Positions 22,603-29,612 of a DNA stretch of 64,000 bases are shown here, piece by piece. The position numbers and the translations under genes were made by a program. The DNA comes from an uncultured Paracoccaceae bacterium (GTDB lineage Bacteria > Pseudomonadota > Alphaproteobacteria > Rhodobacterales > Rhodobacteraceae). The stretch lies in assembly GCA_947500825.1 (NCBI GenBank), contig CANMTR010000003.1, forward strand, positions 1 through 64,000, in the 5' to 3' direction. Position 1 is the first letter of the stretch. Every line of letters starts with the position of its first letter. The notes beneath the pieces were generated by a model that had not been told where the DNA came from, searched no databases, and worked only from the letters and a program-made list of their open reading frames with translations.

Positions 22603-23127
22603 GTGGACTGGACGCGCACCGTCTTCGACGTGATCGACATGCGGTCGTTCTCGAACCTGTGGTACTGGATCGCCCTCGCCGTGGCGTGGTCCTTGGCCAG
22701 TCATTATGTCCTCGGCGTGCCCTTCGACATGATCGGCCGCGCGGCGCGGCAGGGCGGGCGGGCGCAGGCAGACCTGGAGGACCTGGTGCGGATCAGGAGC
22801 GGCCGTCTCCTCTCCCTCGTGGAGGTGCTCGGGGCGTGGCTCGTCGCGACTGTCGCGATGGTGCTGACGATCCTCTTCGTCCTCGGCGTCGCCTACGGCC
22901 TGGAATTCGCGCAGGCCGTGTTCCTGATCGCCTTTCCCATGACCTTCGCCAAGGCGTTGTCGGTGCGCTGCGCGAGACAGATCAGGGCGGAGGGCCTGCG
23001 CGGCGCGGCGTTGCGCCGCCGGGTGAGCCGCCACAGGTTCGTCGTGCAGGCGATCGGCATGGTGGCGATCTTCGTCACTGCCATGTGGGGGATGTACCGC
23101 AACATGGCGGTGGGGCCGCTCGGCTGA
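22603..23127 (+). CDS. Conserved membrane protein, unknown function
   Basis: A 174-residue protein starting with GTG (VDWTRTVFDVIDMRSFSNLWYW). Three or four membrane segments are visible: about 17-36, 68-92, 93-110 and 142-162. The N-terminal DMRSFSNLWYWIALA stretch is strongly conserved in my memory of Rhodobacteraceae proteins, but no function is established. An ATG at 22639 is an alternative start. It is divergent from hemB by 103 bases, and its last 53 bases overlap the convergent NUDIX gene. Confidence 0.7.
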   Translation: MDWTRTVFDVIDMRSFSNLWYWIALAVAWSLASHYVLGVPFDMIGRAARQGGRAQADLEDLVRIRSGRLLSLVEVLGAWLVATVAMVLTILFVLGVAYGLEFAQAVFLIAFPMTFAKALSVRCARQIRAEGLRGAALRRRVSRHRFVVQAIGMVAIFVTAMWGMYRNMAVGPLG

Positions 23128-23497
23128 GGCGGCCGAGGCGCAGCATCGTGTCCACGTCGCGGCTCGTCTCCAGCCGTCCGGCTAGAAGCGTTCGGAGGGA
23201 GATCCAGGCGACCTGGTCCACGTCGTCCGCGGCCCGGGGGTGGCCGCCGGCGAACCGGCACGCGACCATGGCGAGGCGGAACCGGCCCAGGTCGAGGACG
23301 GACAGGACTCGGATCGGGACGGCGACGACGCCCGTCTCCTCGTGCAGTTCCCGGGTCGCGGTGGAGGGGGCGCTCTCGCCCGGCTCGCGATGTCCGCCGG
23401 GATATCCCCAGAGTCCGGCATCGGGCGGGTTGCGCCGCCGGGCCAGGAGGACATGACCCCGATGGACAACGACGGCGGCCGCAGCCGCGACCGGCAC
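23075..23497 (-). CDS. NUDIX hydrolase
   Basis: The 140 residues contain a full NUDIX box, GGHREPGESAPSTATRELHEETG, here split as G-x5-E-x7-REL-x-EE-x-G at about residues 36-58, which binds metal and cleaves nucleoside diphosphate derivatives. The substrate is unknown; a housecleaning role is usual. The start was set at GTG 23497 because AAGGGGA lies 5 bases before it; longer frames run through the tRNA-Leu gene. The last 53 bases overlap the convergent membrane-protein gene, so the final residues of one or both may be non-essential. Confidence 0.8.
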   Translation of the reverse strand: MPVAAAAAVVVHRGHVLLARRRNPPDAGLWGYPGGHREPGESAPSTATRELHEETGVVAVPIRVLSVLDLGRFRLAMVACRFAGGHPRAADDVDQVAWISLRTLLAGRLETSRDVDTMLRLGRLSRAAPPPCCGTSPTWQ

Positions 23498-23528
23498 GAT
23501 TTCCCCTTTTCGTCCGGACACGATCCGC

Positions 23529-23537
23529 GATAGACGC
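23529..23537 (+). promoter_or_regulatory. Putative -10 region of tRNA-Leu
   Basis: GATAGACGC is identical to the -10 context of the tRNA-Ser gene and lies 15 bases before the tRNA. The matching -35 is weak (TTTTCG near 23507). Confidence 0.35.
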
Positions 23538-23551
23538 AGTCCTGTCCCTGG

Positions 23552-23635
23552 GCCCGTGTGGCGGAATGGTAGACGCAGCGGATTCAAAATCCGCAGCCGC
23601 AAGGCGTGCCGGTTCGAGTCCGGCCACGGGTACCA
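23552..23635 (+). tRNA. tRNA-Leu (anticodon CAA)
   Basis: The acceptor stem GCCCGTG pairs with CACGGGT (23625-23631), followed by discriminator A and encoded CCA (23633-23635). The anticodon stem-loop is GCGGA-TTCAAAA-TCCGC with anticodon CAA, and the variable arm (CAGCCGCAAGGCGTG region) is long, as in class II leucine tRNAs. The T arm is CCGGTTCGAGTCCGG. Length is 84 bases. Confidence 0.97.
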
Positions 23636-24119
23636 CGGACGTATTTTCTTCATATCGAACAGCCTTAGAGGGCGGATGTGTCCCGCGAAAGTCGGGCGTG
23701 GGGCGCCTGTTGCATTACAGGAATGTAATGCGCCTTGCGGATTCCATGGCCCTCGGCAGCGGTCGGCTCGCCCGGCCAAGGCAGTTCGAGAAAGCGGCTT
23801 CGTGCCGGGGTGCGAACTGCCGGTCACTCCCCGTGCGACCTATCAAGCCCTCATATCCTCCTGCACGTTTGCCCGCGGTGGCAGCCCCGCGCGTACCGGA
23901 ACGCCGGAAAGCGGTCCACGGCGTGGCACGGCCGCTGAAGTAGCGCCAGAGGCCCAACAGCAACACGCCGCCGGCAGAGAAGTGCGAAGCGCCGGGGGCC
24001 CCATGCGCCGCCCCGGTGCGTCTCGCCGGAGCCGTGACCGGGCCCAGCGGGTCATGCCACGGGGGCGGTGGAGTAGGGTGGCGGACAACCGAGCCGCCAA
24101 TCCGCGGGACGCCCGCGCA
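23636..24119. other. Gene-poor stretch after tRNA-Leu
   Basis: No credible gene is visible over these 484 bases. The open frames present lack family resemblance, start inside the tRNA or have poor starts. The stretch is less uniform in codon-position GC than its surroundings and may be a decayed insertion at the tRNA 3' end. One clear structure, a hairpin at 23712-23731, lies within it. A small RNA cannot be excluded. Confidence 0.5.
23712..23731. repeat. Perfect inverted repeat GCATTAC/GTAATGC
   Basis: GCATTAC (23712-23718) and GTAATGC (23725-23731) flank AGGAAT. The AT-rich arms stand out in this GC-rich DNA and look more like a dimeric regulator site than a terminator, although a hairpin is possible. 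Confidence 0.4.
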
Positions 24120-24147
24120 CGAAAAACCCGGCCGCGAGGGGCCGGGT
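24120..24147 (-). terminator. Intrinsic terminator of infC
   Basis: On the minus strand ACCCGGCC pairs perfectly with GGCCGGGT (8 bp, loop CCTCGC) and is followed by TTTTC. It begins 26 bases after the infC stop codon. Confidence 0.88.
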
Positions 24148-24173
24148 CGGATCGTGCCGCAAGGTCGGACGGT

Positions 24174-24716
24174 CTACCTGGAAGGCCCGATCATCATGAC
24201 CATCTGGCGGCCTTCCATCTTGGGGAAGTTCTCCACCTTGCCGAGATCGCTCGCGTCGTCCGCGACCCGCTCGAGAAGTTCCCGGCCGAGGTTCTGGTGC
24301 GCCATCTCGCGGCCACGGAAGCGCAGCGTGACCTTCACTTTGTCGCCCTTTTCGAGAAACTTGGTGACGTTGCGCATCTTGACGTCGTAGTCGTGCTGGT
24401 CGGTGTTCGGACGGAACTTGACCTCCTTGACCTCGATCGTCTTCTGCTTCTTGCGGGCCTCGGACTCGCGCTTCTGCTGCTCGTACTTGAACTTGCCGAA
24501 GTCCATAATCTTGCAGACCGGCGGATTGGCGTTCGGCGAGATCTCGACGAGGTCTAGCCCGGCCGCCTGGGCGAGCTCCATCCCGCGGTCGGGAGTGACG
24601 ACGCCGACATTCTCTCCCTCGGCACCGATCAGCCGGATTTCGGGTGCCCGGATGCGACCGTTGACCCGGGGGCCAGTGTCGCGCGTGGGCGGCGCATTGT
24701 GCGGTCTGCGAGCGAT
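24174..24716 (-). CDS. infC: Translation initiation factor IF-3
   Basis: IF-3 keeps ribosomal subunits apart and checks the start codon. The 180-residue reading begins at an ATC codon (24714-24716): the residues after it, [19 protein letters not shown], are the normal IF-3 N-terminus, and GGAAGGA lies upstream with good spacing. The first ATG in frame (24581) would remove 45 conserved residues. A rare non-AUG start is the known basis of IF-3 autoregulation. The C-terminal domain contains [14 protein letters not shown]. The gene ends in a strong terminator. Confidence 0.95.
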   Translation of the reverse strand: MARRPHNAPPTRDTGPRVNGRIRAPEIRLIGAEGENVGVVTPDRGMELAQAAGLDLVEISPNANPPVCKIMDFGKFKYEQQKRESEARKKQKTIEVKEVKFRPNTDQHDYDVKMRNVTKFLEKGDKVKVTLRFRGREMAHQNLGRELLERVADDASDLGKVENFPKMEGRQMVMMIGPSR

Positions 24717-24881
24717 GGGTGTGGTCCTTCCATGGGGCAGTCGTATGAGGCGTGAAGATAGCCGCGACCGCCCCTCTCTTCAAGACGGAAGACGGCGGGA
24801 AACCGCCTGCCCGTTAATTGCGTCCGGAACCAAAGCGGGCATCCATGAGTCTTCGGGGCACAACCTTTAAGGAGGGTTTTC

Positions 24882-25037
24882 ATGACCACGCGACTGACTT
24901 CTATCCTCGCCATTCTTGCATCCGGCCTTTTCTTGGCCGCCTGCCAGGACGACAGCGGCAGCGAAAGCTCTGAAAGCGGCAGCTCGATGGAAGAGAGCAG
25001 CACCGAAAGCAGCGGCGGCTCGAGCGAGTCGCAGTGA
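24882..25037 (+). CDS. Tiny Ser/Glu-rich lipoprotein
   Basis: This 51-residue gene has AAGGAGGG 7 bases before its ATG. A lipoprotein signal ends in the lipobox FLAAC (Cys21). The 30-residue mature part is almost only Ser, Glu, Gly and Asp, which suggests an unfolded acidic surface tail. I know no family. The stop codon overlaps the GTG of the next lipoprotein gene in a GTGA junction, so the pair is probably one translation unit. Confidence 0.65.
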   Translation: MTTRLTSILAILASGLFLAACQDDSGSESSESGSSMEESSTESSGGSSESQ

Positions 25038-25567
25038 CTTGGGTAGCGGCCATACCGGGGATACGTCCCACGGCGATGGCCGCATTTCTGACAGTCGGCC
25101 TCATTCTGGCCGGCTGTCAGGAAGAGTCGGAAGGCCAAGCCGATACGGCAACGTCCTCCGACGAGACGACGAGCACCACGGCCGACGACAGCGGCTCGGC
25201 CGCGGAGAACACCGAAGCCACGACCTCGGATACGGGTGCGGCCTCGGAAGAAGCAACCGATGCGGCCGTCGAGGCCGCTCGATCCAACGATTCTCCAGCC
25301 GAATCCTCGGTCGATGCCGCGCGGGACGCGGCTGGCGAGGAAGGGGCGACCGGGGCCACGGCCGGTAGCGCCGACACCCTGGACGATCTCCTTACGCCCG
25401 AGGCTTGGGACAGCGCGCGTGTCGTCGCGGCTATTCGCGCGGCGGACCTTCCGCAAGACAGCAAGGATCGGCTGATCGAGCGGGTTCGGTCCTTGGATGA
25501 GGGAGAGGACCCGGCCCTCCGCGACCAGGTGATCGCGGAGGTGCGCGAGACCCTCGTCTCACGCTGA
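25034..25567 (+). CDS. Acidic low-complexity lipoprotein
   Basis: From GTG 25034 the product is 177 residues with lipobox ILAGC (Cys28); an ATG at 25076 would give a shorter but still valid signal. Residues about 30-115 are a low-complexity Ala/Thr/Ser/Glu/Asp linker, and the C-terminal 60 residues form a predicted helical domain (LTPEAWDSARVVAAIRAADL, SKDRLIERVRSL). The layout is membrane anchor, spacer, small domain. The family is unknown. It is coupled to the tiny lipoprotein upstream and converges with fpr. Confidence 0.65.
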   Translation: MTWVAAIPGIRPTAMAAFLTVGLILAGCQEESEGQADTATSSDETTSTTADDSGSAAENTEATTSDTGAASEEATDAAVEAARSNDSPAESSVDAARDAAGEEGATGATAGSADTLDDLLTPEAWDSARVVAAIRAADLPQDSKDRLIERVRSLDEGEDPALRDQVIAEVRETLVSR

Positions 25568-25579
25568 TCGCGGTCAGCC
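25560..25579. terminator. Convergent stop-codon palindrome lipoprotein/fpr
   Basis: GCTGA (25563-25567) and TCAGC (25574-25578) are the facing stop regions of the two genes. The 20-base string matches the nusB/hemB junction except for one base. Confidence 0.35.
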
Positions 25580-26392
25580 CACGAACGCCTTTTCCACCAC
25601 ATATTCGGCGGGGTCGCTGTTCGCGCCTTCGCGCAGGTCGAACCCTTCGAGGATCTCTTTCAGATCCGCGTTGAGGCCGATGGAGCCGCAGACCATGGCG
25701 CGATCCGTGTCAGGGCGCATCCCGTCCAGTCCCAGATCGTCGAACAGTTCTCCCGTGCGCAGAAGATCGGTGATCCGCCCCATGCGCGGGCCTTCTTCCT
25801 GCGTCGTGGTCGGGTAGTACACGAGCTTGTCGACGCCGCCCTCGGTCAATTCGCGCATCATCTCGTCCGACTTCACGTGCTCGACCAGTTGCCGGCCGTA
25901 TTCCAGTTCGGCTTTGGTTCGGCAGGTATGCGTCAGGATCACCTGTTCGTAATCCTCGTAGGTCTGCGGTTCGCGGATCAGGCTGGCGAAGGGCGCGATC
26001 CCGGTCCCGGTGGAGAAGAACCAGAGCCGCTTTCCGGGCAGGAGCGCGTCGTGGACCAGCGTTCCGACCGGCTTGGGCCGCATGATGAGCTGGTCCCCAG
26101 GCTGGACATGCTGGAGCCGCGACGTGAGGGGGCCGTCCTGCACCTTGATCGAATAGAACTCCAGCTCGTCGTCCCAGGACGGCGACGCGATCGAGTAGGC
26201 CCGGAGGAGCGGCTTTCCGTCGTCCTTCAGCAGCCCGATCATCACGAACTCGCCGGAGCGGAACCGCAGGCTCGCCGGGCGCGAGACCCGGAACGAGAAC
26301 AGGCGATCCGTCCAGTGGGTGACGGAGGTGACGGTCTGCGCGTCGGGAAGCGCCTTGGACTTGGCGGGGGTGGCGGTGGTCATGTCGTTCAT
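25574..26392 (-). CDS. fpr: Ferredoxin(flavodoxin)-NADP+ reductase
   Basis: FPR moves electrons between NADPH and ferredoxin or flavodoxin, here most likely to feed the sulfite reductase encoded upstream. The 272 residues have the FAD-binding RAYSIAS motif, the NADP-binding STGTGIAPFASLIR, and CGSIGLN; the C-terminus ends in EKAFVG, the bacterial subclass with a short C-terminal extension. ATG 26392 was chosen over 26383. It lies 64 bases after the DUF934 gene, as the last gene of the sulfate assimilation cluster. Confidence 0.94.
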   Translation of the reverse strand: MNDMTTATPAKSKALPDAQTVTSVTHWTDRLFSFRVSRPASLRFRSGEFVMIGLLKDDGKPLLRAYSIASPSWDDELEFYSIKVQDGPLTSRLQHVQPGDQLIMRPKPVGTLVHDALLPGKRLWFFSTGTGIAPFASLIREPQTYEDYEQVILTHTCRTKAELEYGRQLVEHVKSDEMMRELTEGGVDKLVYYPTTTQEEGPRMGRITDLLRTGELFDDLGLDGMRPDTDRAMVCGSIGLNADLKEILEGFDLREGANSDPAEYVVEKAFVG

Positions 26393-26456
26393 GTTCGCGT
26401 TGCCGGCGTCGGGCCGGCCCTCTCTAACGTGTCGATATGCGGGGCGAAAGGCGGCG

Positions 26457-26876
26457 CTAGCCGCGAAGGCGGGACTGGTAATCGCGCGCGGTCCAGTCGG
26501 CCCTGGCGCGCCATTGATCCTCCGGCTGTCGGCGGGCGAGGTCGTCGTCGATCTCCACCTCGTCGAAGCCGGCGCGGCGAGCCATGGCGTACTGGTCCGC
26601 GATGACGTGGCCGCGGGCGCGCAGGCGCCCGTCGTATCCCTGCCGGCGAAGCTGACGCGCGATGGTGAACCCACGCCCGTCGGAGAAGGACGGGAAGTCG
26701 ATGCGGATCATCGCGACGGACCCGACCCGGCCGTCGAGCTCGGTCGGGTCGGTGTCCGACGGCACGTCGAGCGCCAGGCCGCCGCCCGCCTCGTCGGAGG
26801 GGAAATCCTGCAGCGCGGTGTATCCCGCCTCCCAGTCGTCGGTGGCGAAGCCGGTATCTGTGACGATCACGCTCAT
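26457..26876 (-). CDS. DUF934 protein of the sulfite reductase operon
   Basis: A 139-residue protein with the DUF934 hallmark region DFPSFSDGRGFTIARQLR and the C-terminal FDEVEIDDD segment. The family is found next to sulfite reductase and cysH in proteobacteria, often labelled as an oxidoreductase accessory, but its biochemical job is unproven. It overlaps cysH by 4 bases (ATGA), so it is made together with the reductase. Confidence 0.9.
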   Translation of the reverse strand: MSVIVTDTGFATDDWEAGYTALQDFPSDEAGGGLALDVPSDTDPTELDGRVGSVAMIRIDFPSFSDGRGFTIARQLRRQGYDGRLRARGHVIADQYAMARRAGFDEVEIDDDLARRQPEDQWRARADWTARDYQSRLRG

Positions 26877-27628
26877 GCCGCGCTCTCCTTCAGGGGGCCA
26901 CGCACCATGCGGCCGTCGACGAAATGGATGCCGCATTCATCCTTGTCCTGACCGCGCCAGCGGCCGGCACGGGGGTCCTCTCCGGGCGCGACCCGCGACG
27001 TGCAGGGCTCGCAGCCGATGGACGGATAGCCGCGCGAGACCAGGGGGTGCCTGGGCAGGCGGTTGTTCACCATGTAGTCGCCCACGTCGTCGCGCTCCCA
27101 GTGGACCAGCGGGTTCACCTTGATACGGCCCGATCCCTCCTCCTCCTCGAAGAAGTCGAGATCGGTCCGCGCACCGCCCTGAAACCGCTTGCGCCCGGTG
27201 ATCCAGGCGTCGAAGCCGTCGAGCGCGCGCGCCAGCGGGACCGTCTTGCGAAAGTTGCAGCAAGCGTCCGGGTCGGTGCGGTGCAGCATCCCGTCCGGGT
27301 CGAGGCGCGCGGCGTCGTCTGGGTCCGGATGGATGACGCGCACATTCGTGAGCCCCAGCTTTTCTGCCACGTCCCGCTGGTAGTCCAGCGTTTCGCGAAA
27401 CAGCATCTCGGTATCCAGAAACAGGACCGGCGTGTCGGGGTTCACCTGCGCCACGAGGTGCAGCAGCGCCACGGATTCCGCGCCGAAGGACGACACCATC
27501 GCCGTCCGGCCCACGGCGGGGTCCTTGAGGGCATGGCGCAATACGTCGATGGCGGCGTGGTGGGCATAGCGGCGGTTCAGGTCCGCGACCCGATCCGCGA
27601 CCGGGGTGATGTCGGGATCATGCCGCAT
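26873..27628 (-). CDS. cysH: Assimilatory adenylyl-sulfate (APS) reductase
   Basis: CysH reduces activated sulfate to sulfite using thioredoxin. The 251 residues include the nucleotide-binding SSFGAES, the catalytic ECGIH cysteine (Cys232) near the C-terminus, and the two pairs Cys123-Cys124 and Cys206/Cys209 that bind a [4Fe-4S] cluster. The cluster cysteines mark the APS-using type rather than the PAPS-only enterobacterial type. The 5' end overlaps the reductase gene by 11 bases. Confidence 0.94.
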   Translation of the reverse strand: MRHDPDITPVADRVADLNRRYAHHAAIDVLRHALKDPAVGRTAMVSSFGAESVALLHLVAQVNPDTPVLFLDTEMLFRETLDYQRDVAEKLGLTNVRVIHPDPDDAARLDPDGMLHRTDPDACCNFRKTVPLARALDGFDAWITGRKRFQGGARTDLDFFEEEEGSGRIKVNPLVHWERDDVGDYMVNNRLPRHPLVSRGYPSIGCEPCTSRVAPGEDPRAGRWRGQDKDECGIHFVDGRMVRGPLKESAA

Positions 27629-29291
27629 GCGCCCGCTCCTTGTCCTTGCCGGGGTAGAGGGCGGCCTTGAACGGGTCCATCCCGACCCGCCGATAGGTCT
27701 GCAGGAAGGTCTCGTCCTCGGTCTCGCGGATCTTCACGTAGGTCTTCAGGATGCGCTCGATGGCGGGCACGATCTCGTCGTAGGCGAAGCCAGGTCCCGT
27801 GCGTGCCCCGATCGCCGCATCCTCCGAGCCATCGCCCCCGAGCGTGATCTGGTAGTTCTCCACGCCCGCCCGGTCGAGGCCGAGGATGCCGATATGCCCC
27901 ACGTGGTGATGTCCGCAGGCGTTGATGCAGCCCGAGATCTTGATCTTCAGCGGACCGATCTCGTGGGCCATCTTCAATTCCTCGAACCGCGTCGCGATCT
28001 CTTGCGCGACGGGGATCGAACGGGCCGTGGCCAGGGCGCAGTAATCCATGCCCGGGCAGGCGATGATGTCCGAGACCAGCCCGATATTGGCCGCCGCCAG
28101 CCCCGCCTCCTTCAGCGCCCGGTGGATCTCGGGCAGGTGGGCGCGGGGAATGTGCGGCAGGATCACGTTCTGCTCGTGGCTGATCCTGAGCTCGTCGTAG
28201 CCATAGGCCTCGGCCAGTGCCGCCAGGACCTCCATCTGCGCGCTGGTGGCGTCGCCCGGCGTCTCGCCGGGGGTCTTGAGCGATACCGACACGATGGCAT
28301 GGTCGTCGCGCACGTGGTCGGTCACGTTAGTGTCCACCCAGGCGCGGAACACCGGGTCGTCGCCGTAGGCGGCGTCGAACGTATCGAGCGGCCGGGCGTC
28401 GAACTCGGGCAGCGCGAACTGGGCGCGGATGCCCGCCAGAATCTGCTGGTCGACCCCGGTGAAGGCGGGGCGCAACTCGGCGAAGCGCTCCTCGACCAGG
28501 CGGCGGATCTCGTCGATGCCGGTCTCGTGGACGGTGATCTTGATCCGCGCCTTGAACTTGTTGTCGCGCCGGCCGAGCAGGTTGTAGACGCTGACGATCG
28601 CCTCGCAATAGGGCAGCAGGTCCGCCTCGGGGAGGAACTCGCGCACGACCTGCCCGATCATCGGCGTGCGACCAAGGCCACCGCCCGCCAGCACGCGAAA
28701 GCCGCGCTCGCCGCCCTGCTCGACGATCTGGAGGCCGATGTCGTGGGCGCGGATCACCGCGCGGTCATGGGCGGCCCCCGTCACCGCGATCTTGAACTTG
28801 CGCGGCAGGAACTGGAACTCCGCGTGGTCGGTCGACCATTGCCGCAGCAGTTCCGCATAGGGGCGCGGGTCGGCGATCTCGTCCTTCGCGGCACCGGCGA
28901 AATGGTCGGCGGTCACGTTTCGGATCGTGTTGCCGCTGGTCTGGATCGCGTGCATCTCTACATCCGCGAGCGCATCGAGGATGTCGGGGATGTCGCGCAG
29001 CTTGGGCCAGTTGAACTGGATGTTCTGCCGCGTGGTGAAGTGGCCGTAGCCCCTGTCCCATGTGTCGGCGATATGGGCCAACTGGCGCATCTGGCGCGCA
29101 CTGATCGTGCCATAGGGGATCGCCACGCGCAGCATGTAGGCATGAAGTTGCAGGTAGAGGCCGTTCATCAGCCTGAGCGGCTTGAACTCGTCCTCCGTCA
29201 GGCTGCCGTCGATCCGCCGCTCCACCTGGGCGCGGAACTGGGCGACCCGCTCGCGCACGAACGCCTCGTCGAAATCGTTGTAGGTATACAT
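27618..29291 (-). CDS. cysI: Sirohaem-dependent nitrite/sulfite reductase
   Basis: The 557-residue enzyme carries out the six-electron reduction of sulfite to sulfide in cysteine synthesis. The sirohaem-[4Fe-4S] ligands are present as C-x5-C (CPGMDYC) and C-x3-C (CINAC). The two ferredoxin-like repeats are seen, including GYGHFTTRQNIQFNW. It is the monomeric, ferredoxin-using type, which fits the fpr gene in the same operon. A nitrite substrate is possible by sequence, but cysG, cysH and DUF934 as neighbours favour sulfite. Confidence 0.93.
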   Translation of the reverse strand: MYTYNDFDEAFVRERVAQFRAQVERRIDGSLTEDEFKPLRLMNGLYLQLHAYMLRVAIPYGTISARQMRQLAHIADTWDRGYGHFTTRQNIQFNWPKLRDIPDILDALADVEMHAIQTSGNTIRNVTADHFAGAAKDEIADPRPYAELLRQWSTDHAEFQFLPRKFKIAVTGAAHDRAVIRAHDIGLQIVEQGGERGFRVLAGGGLGRTPMIGQVVREFLPEADLLPYCEAIVSVYNLLGRRDNKFKARIKITVHETGIDEIRRLVEERFAELRPAFTGVDQQILAGIRAQFALPEFDARPLDTFDAAYGDDPVFRAWVDTNVTDHVRDDHAIVSVSLKTPGETPGDATSAQMEVLAALAEAYGYDELRISHEQNVILPHIPRAHLPEIHRALKEAGLAAANIGLVSDIIACPGMDYCALATARSIPVAQEIATRFEELKMAHEIGPLKIKISGCINACGHHHVGHIGILGLDRAGVENYQITLGGDGSEDAAIGARTGPGFAYDEIVPAIERILKTYVKIRETEDETFLQTYRRVGMDPFKAALYPGKDKERAHAA

Positions 29292-29312
29292 CTTTTGTCT
29301 CCCGTCCGGCGC

Positions 29313-29612
29313 TCAGGCCGTCTCCTGCTTGCCGTGGGCGTAGTTCGAGGGCCCTCGCGTGCGGAACGCCTCGCGGAAGTGGGTCGGTTCCGGCCCGTCC
29401 GGGCCGGCTTTCGCATCGGCGAGGTACACGCCGACCACCACGTCCGGCTGGGACTGGCCGTGGATCAGGCGATCCTGCGCGACGGCCTCGTCCTCGATCA
29501 GCTCGGCCTCGGCCATGTCCGGCGACCAGCGGTCGTCCTCGGTCAGCCAGACCGCGTCGCCCTCCATCAGGCGGTTGGCGGTGACGACCTTCGGGGTGAA
29601 CTTCCGGGGCAT
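29313..29612 (-). CDS. DUF2849 protein
   Basis: A 99-residue protein beginning MPRKFTPKVVTANRLMEGDAVWL. The family is small, is found between cysG and the sulfite reductase gene in alphaproteobacteria, and has no known activity. The repeated VVWLTEDDRW-type hydrophobic/acidic pattern suggests a small beta domain. Its ATG shares a base with the cysG stop (TGATG), so it is translated with cysG; the reductase follows after 21 bases. Confidence 0.85.
   Translation of the reverse strand: MPRKFTPKVVTANRLMEGDAVWLTEDDRWSPDMAEAELIEDEAVAQDRLIHGQSQPDVVVGVYLADAKAGPDGPEPTHFREAFRTRGPSNYAHGKQETA

Noticed and set aside
23566-23943. 125-codon frame after tRNA-Leu
   Set aside because: It starts inside the tRNA gene, lacks a ribosome-binding site and resembles nothing known.
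23843-24100. Possible PEP-CTERM/VPLPA-like tail on the minus strand
   Set aside because: An SLPAACCCWASG stretch followed by basic residues looked suggestive, but there is no upstream protein in frame and the motif is not matched.
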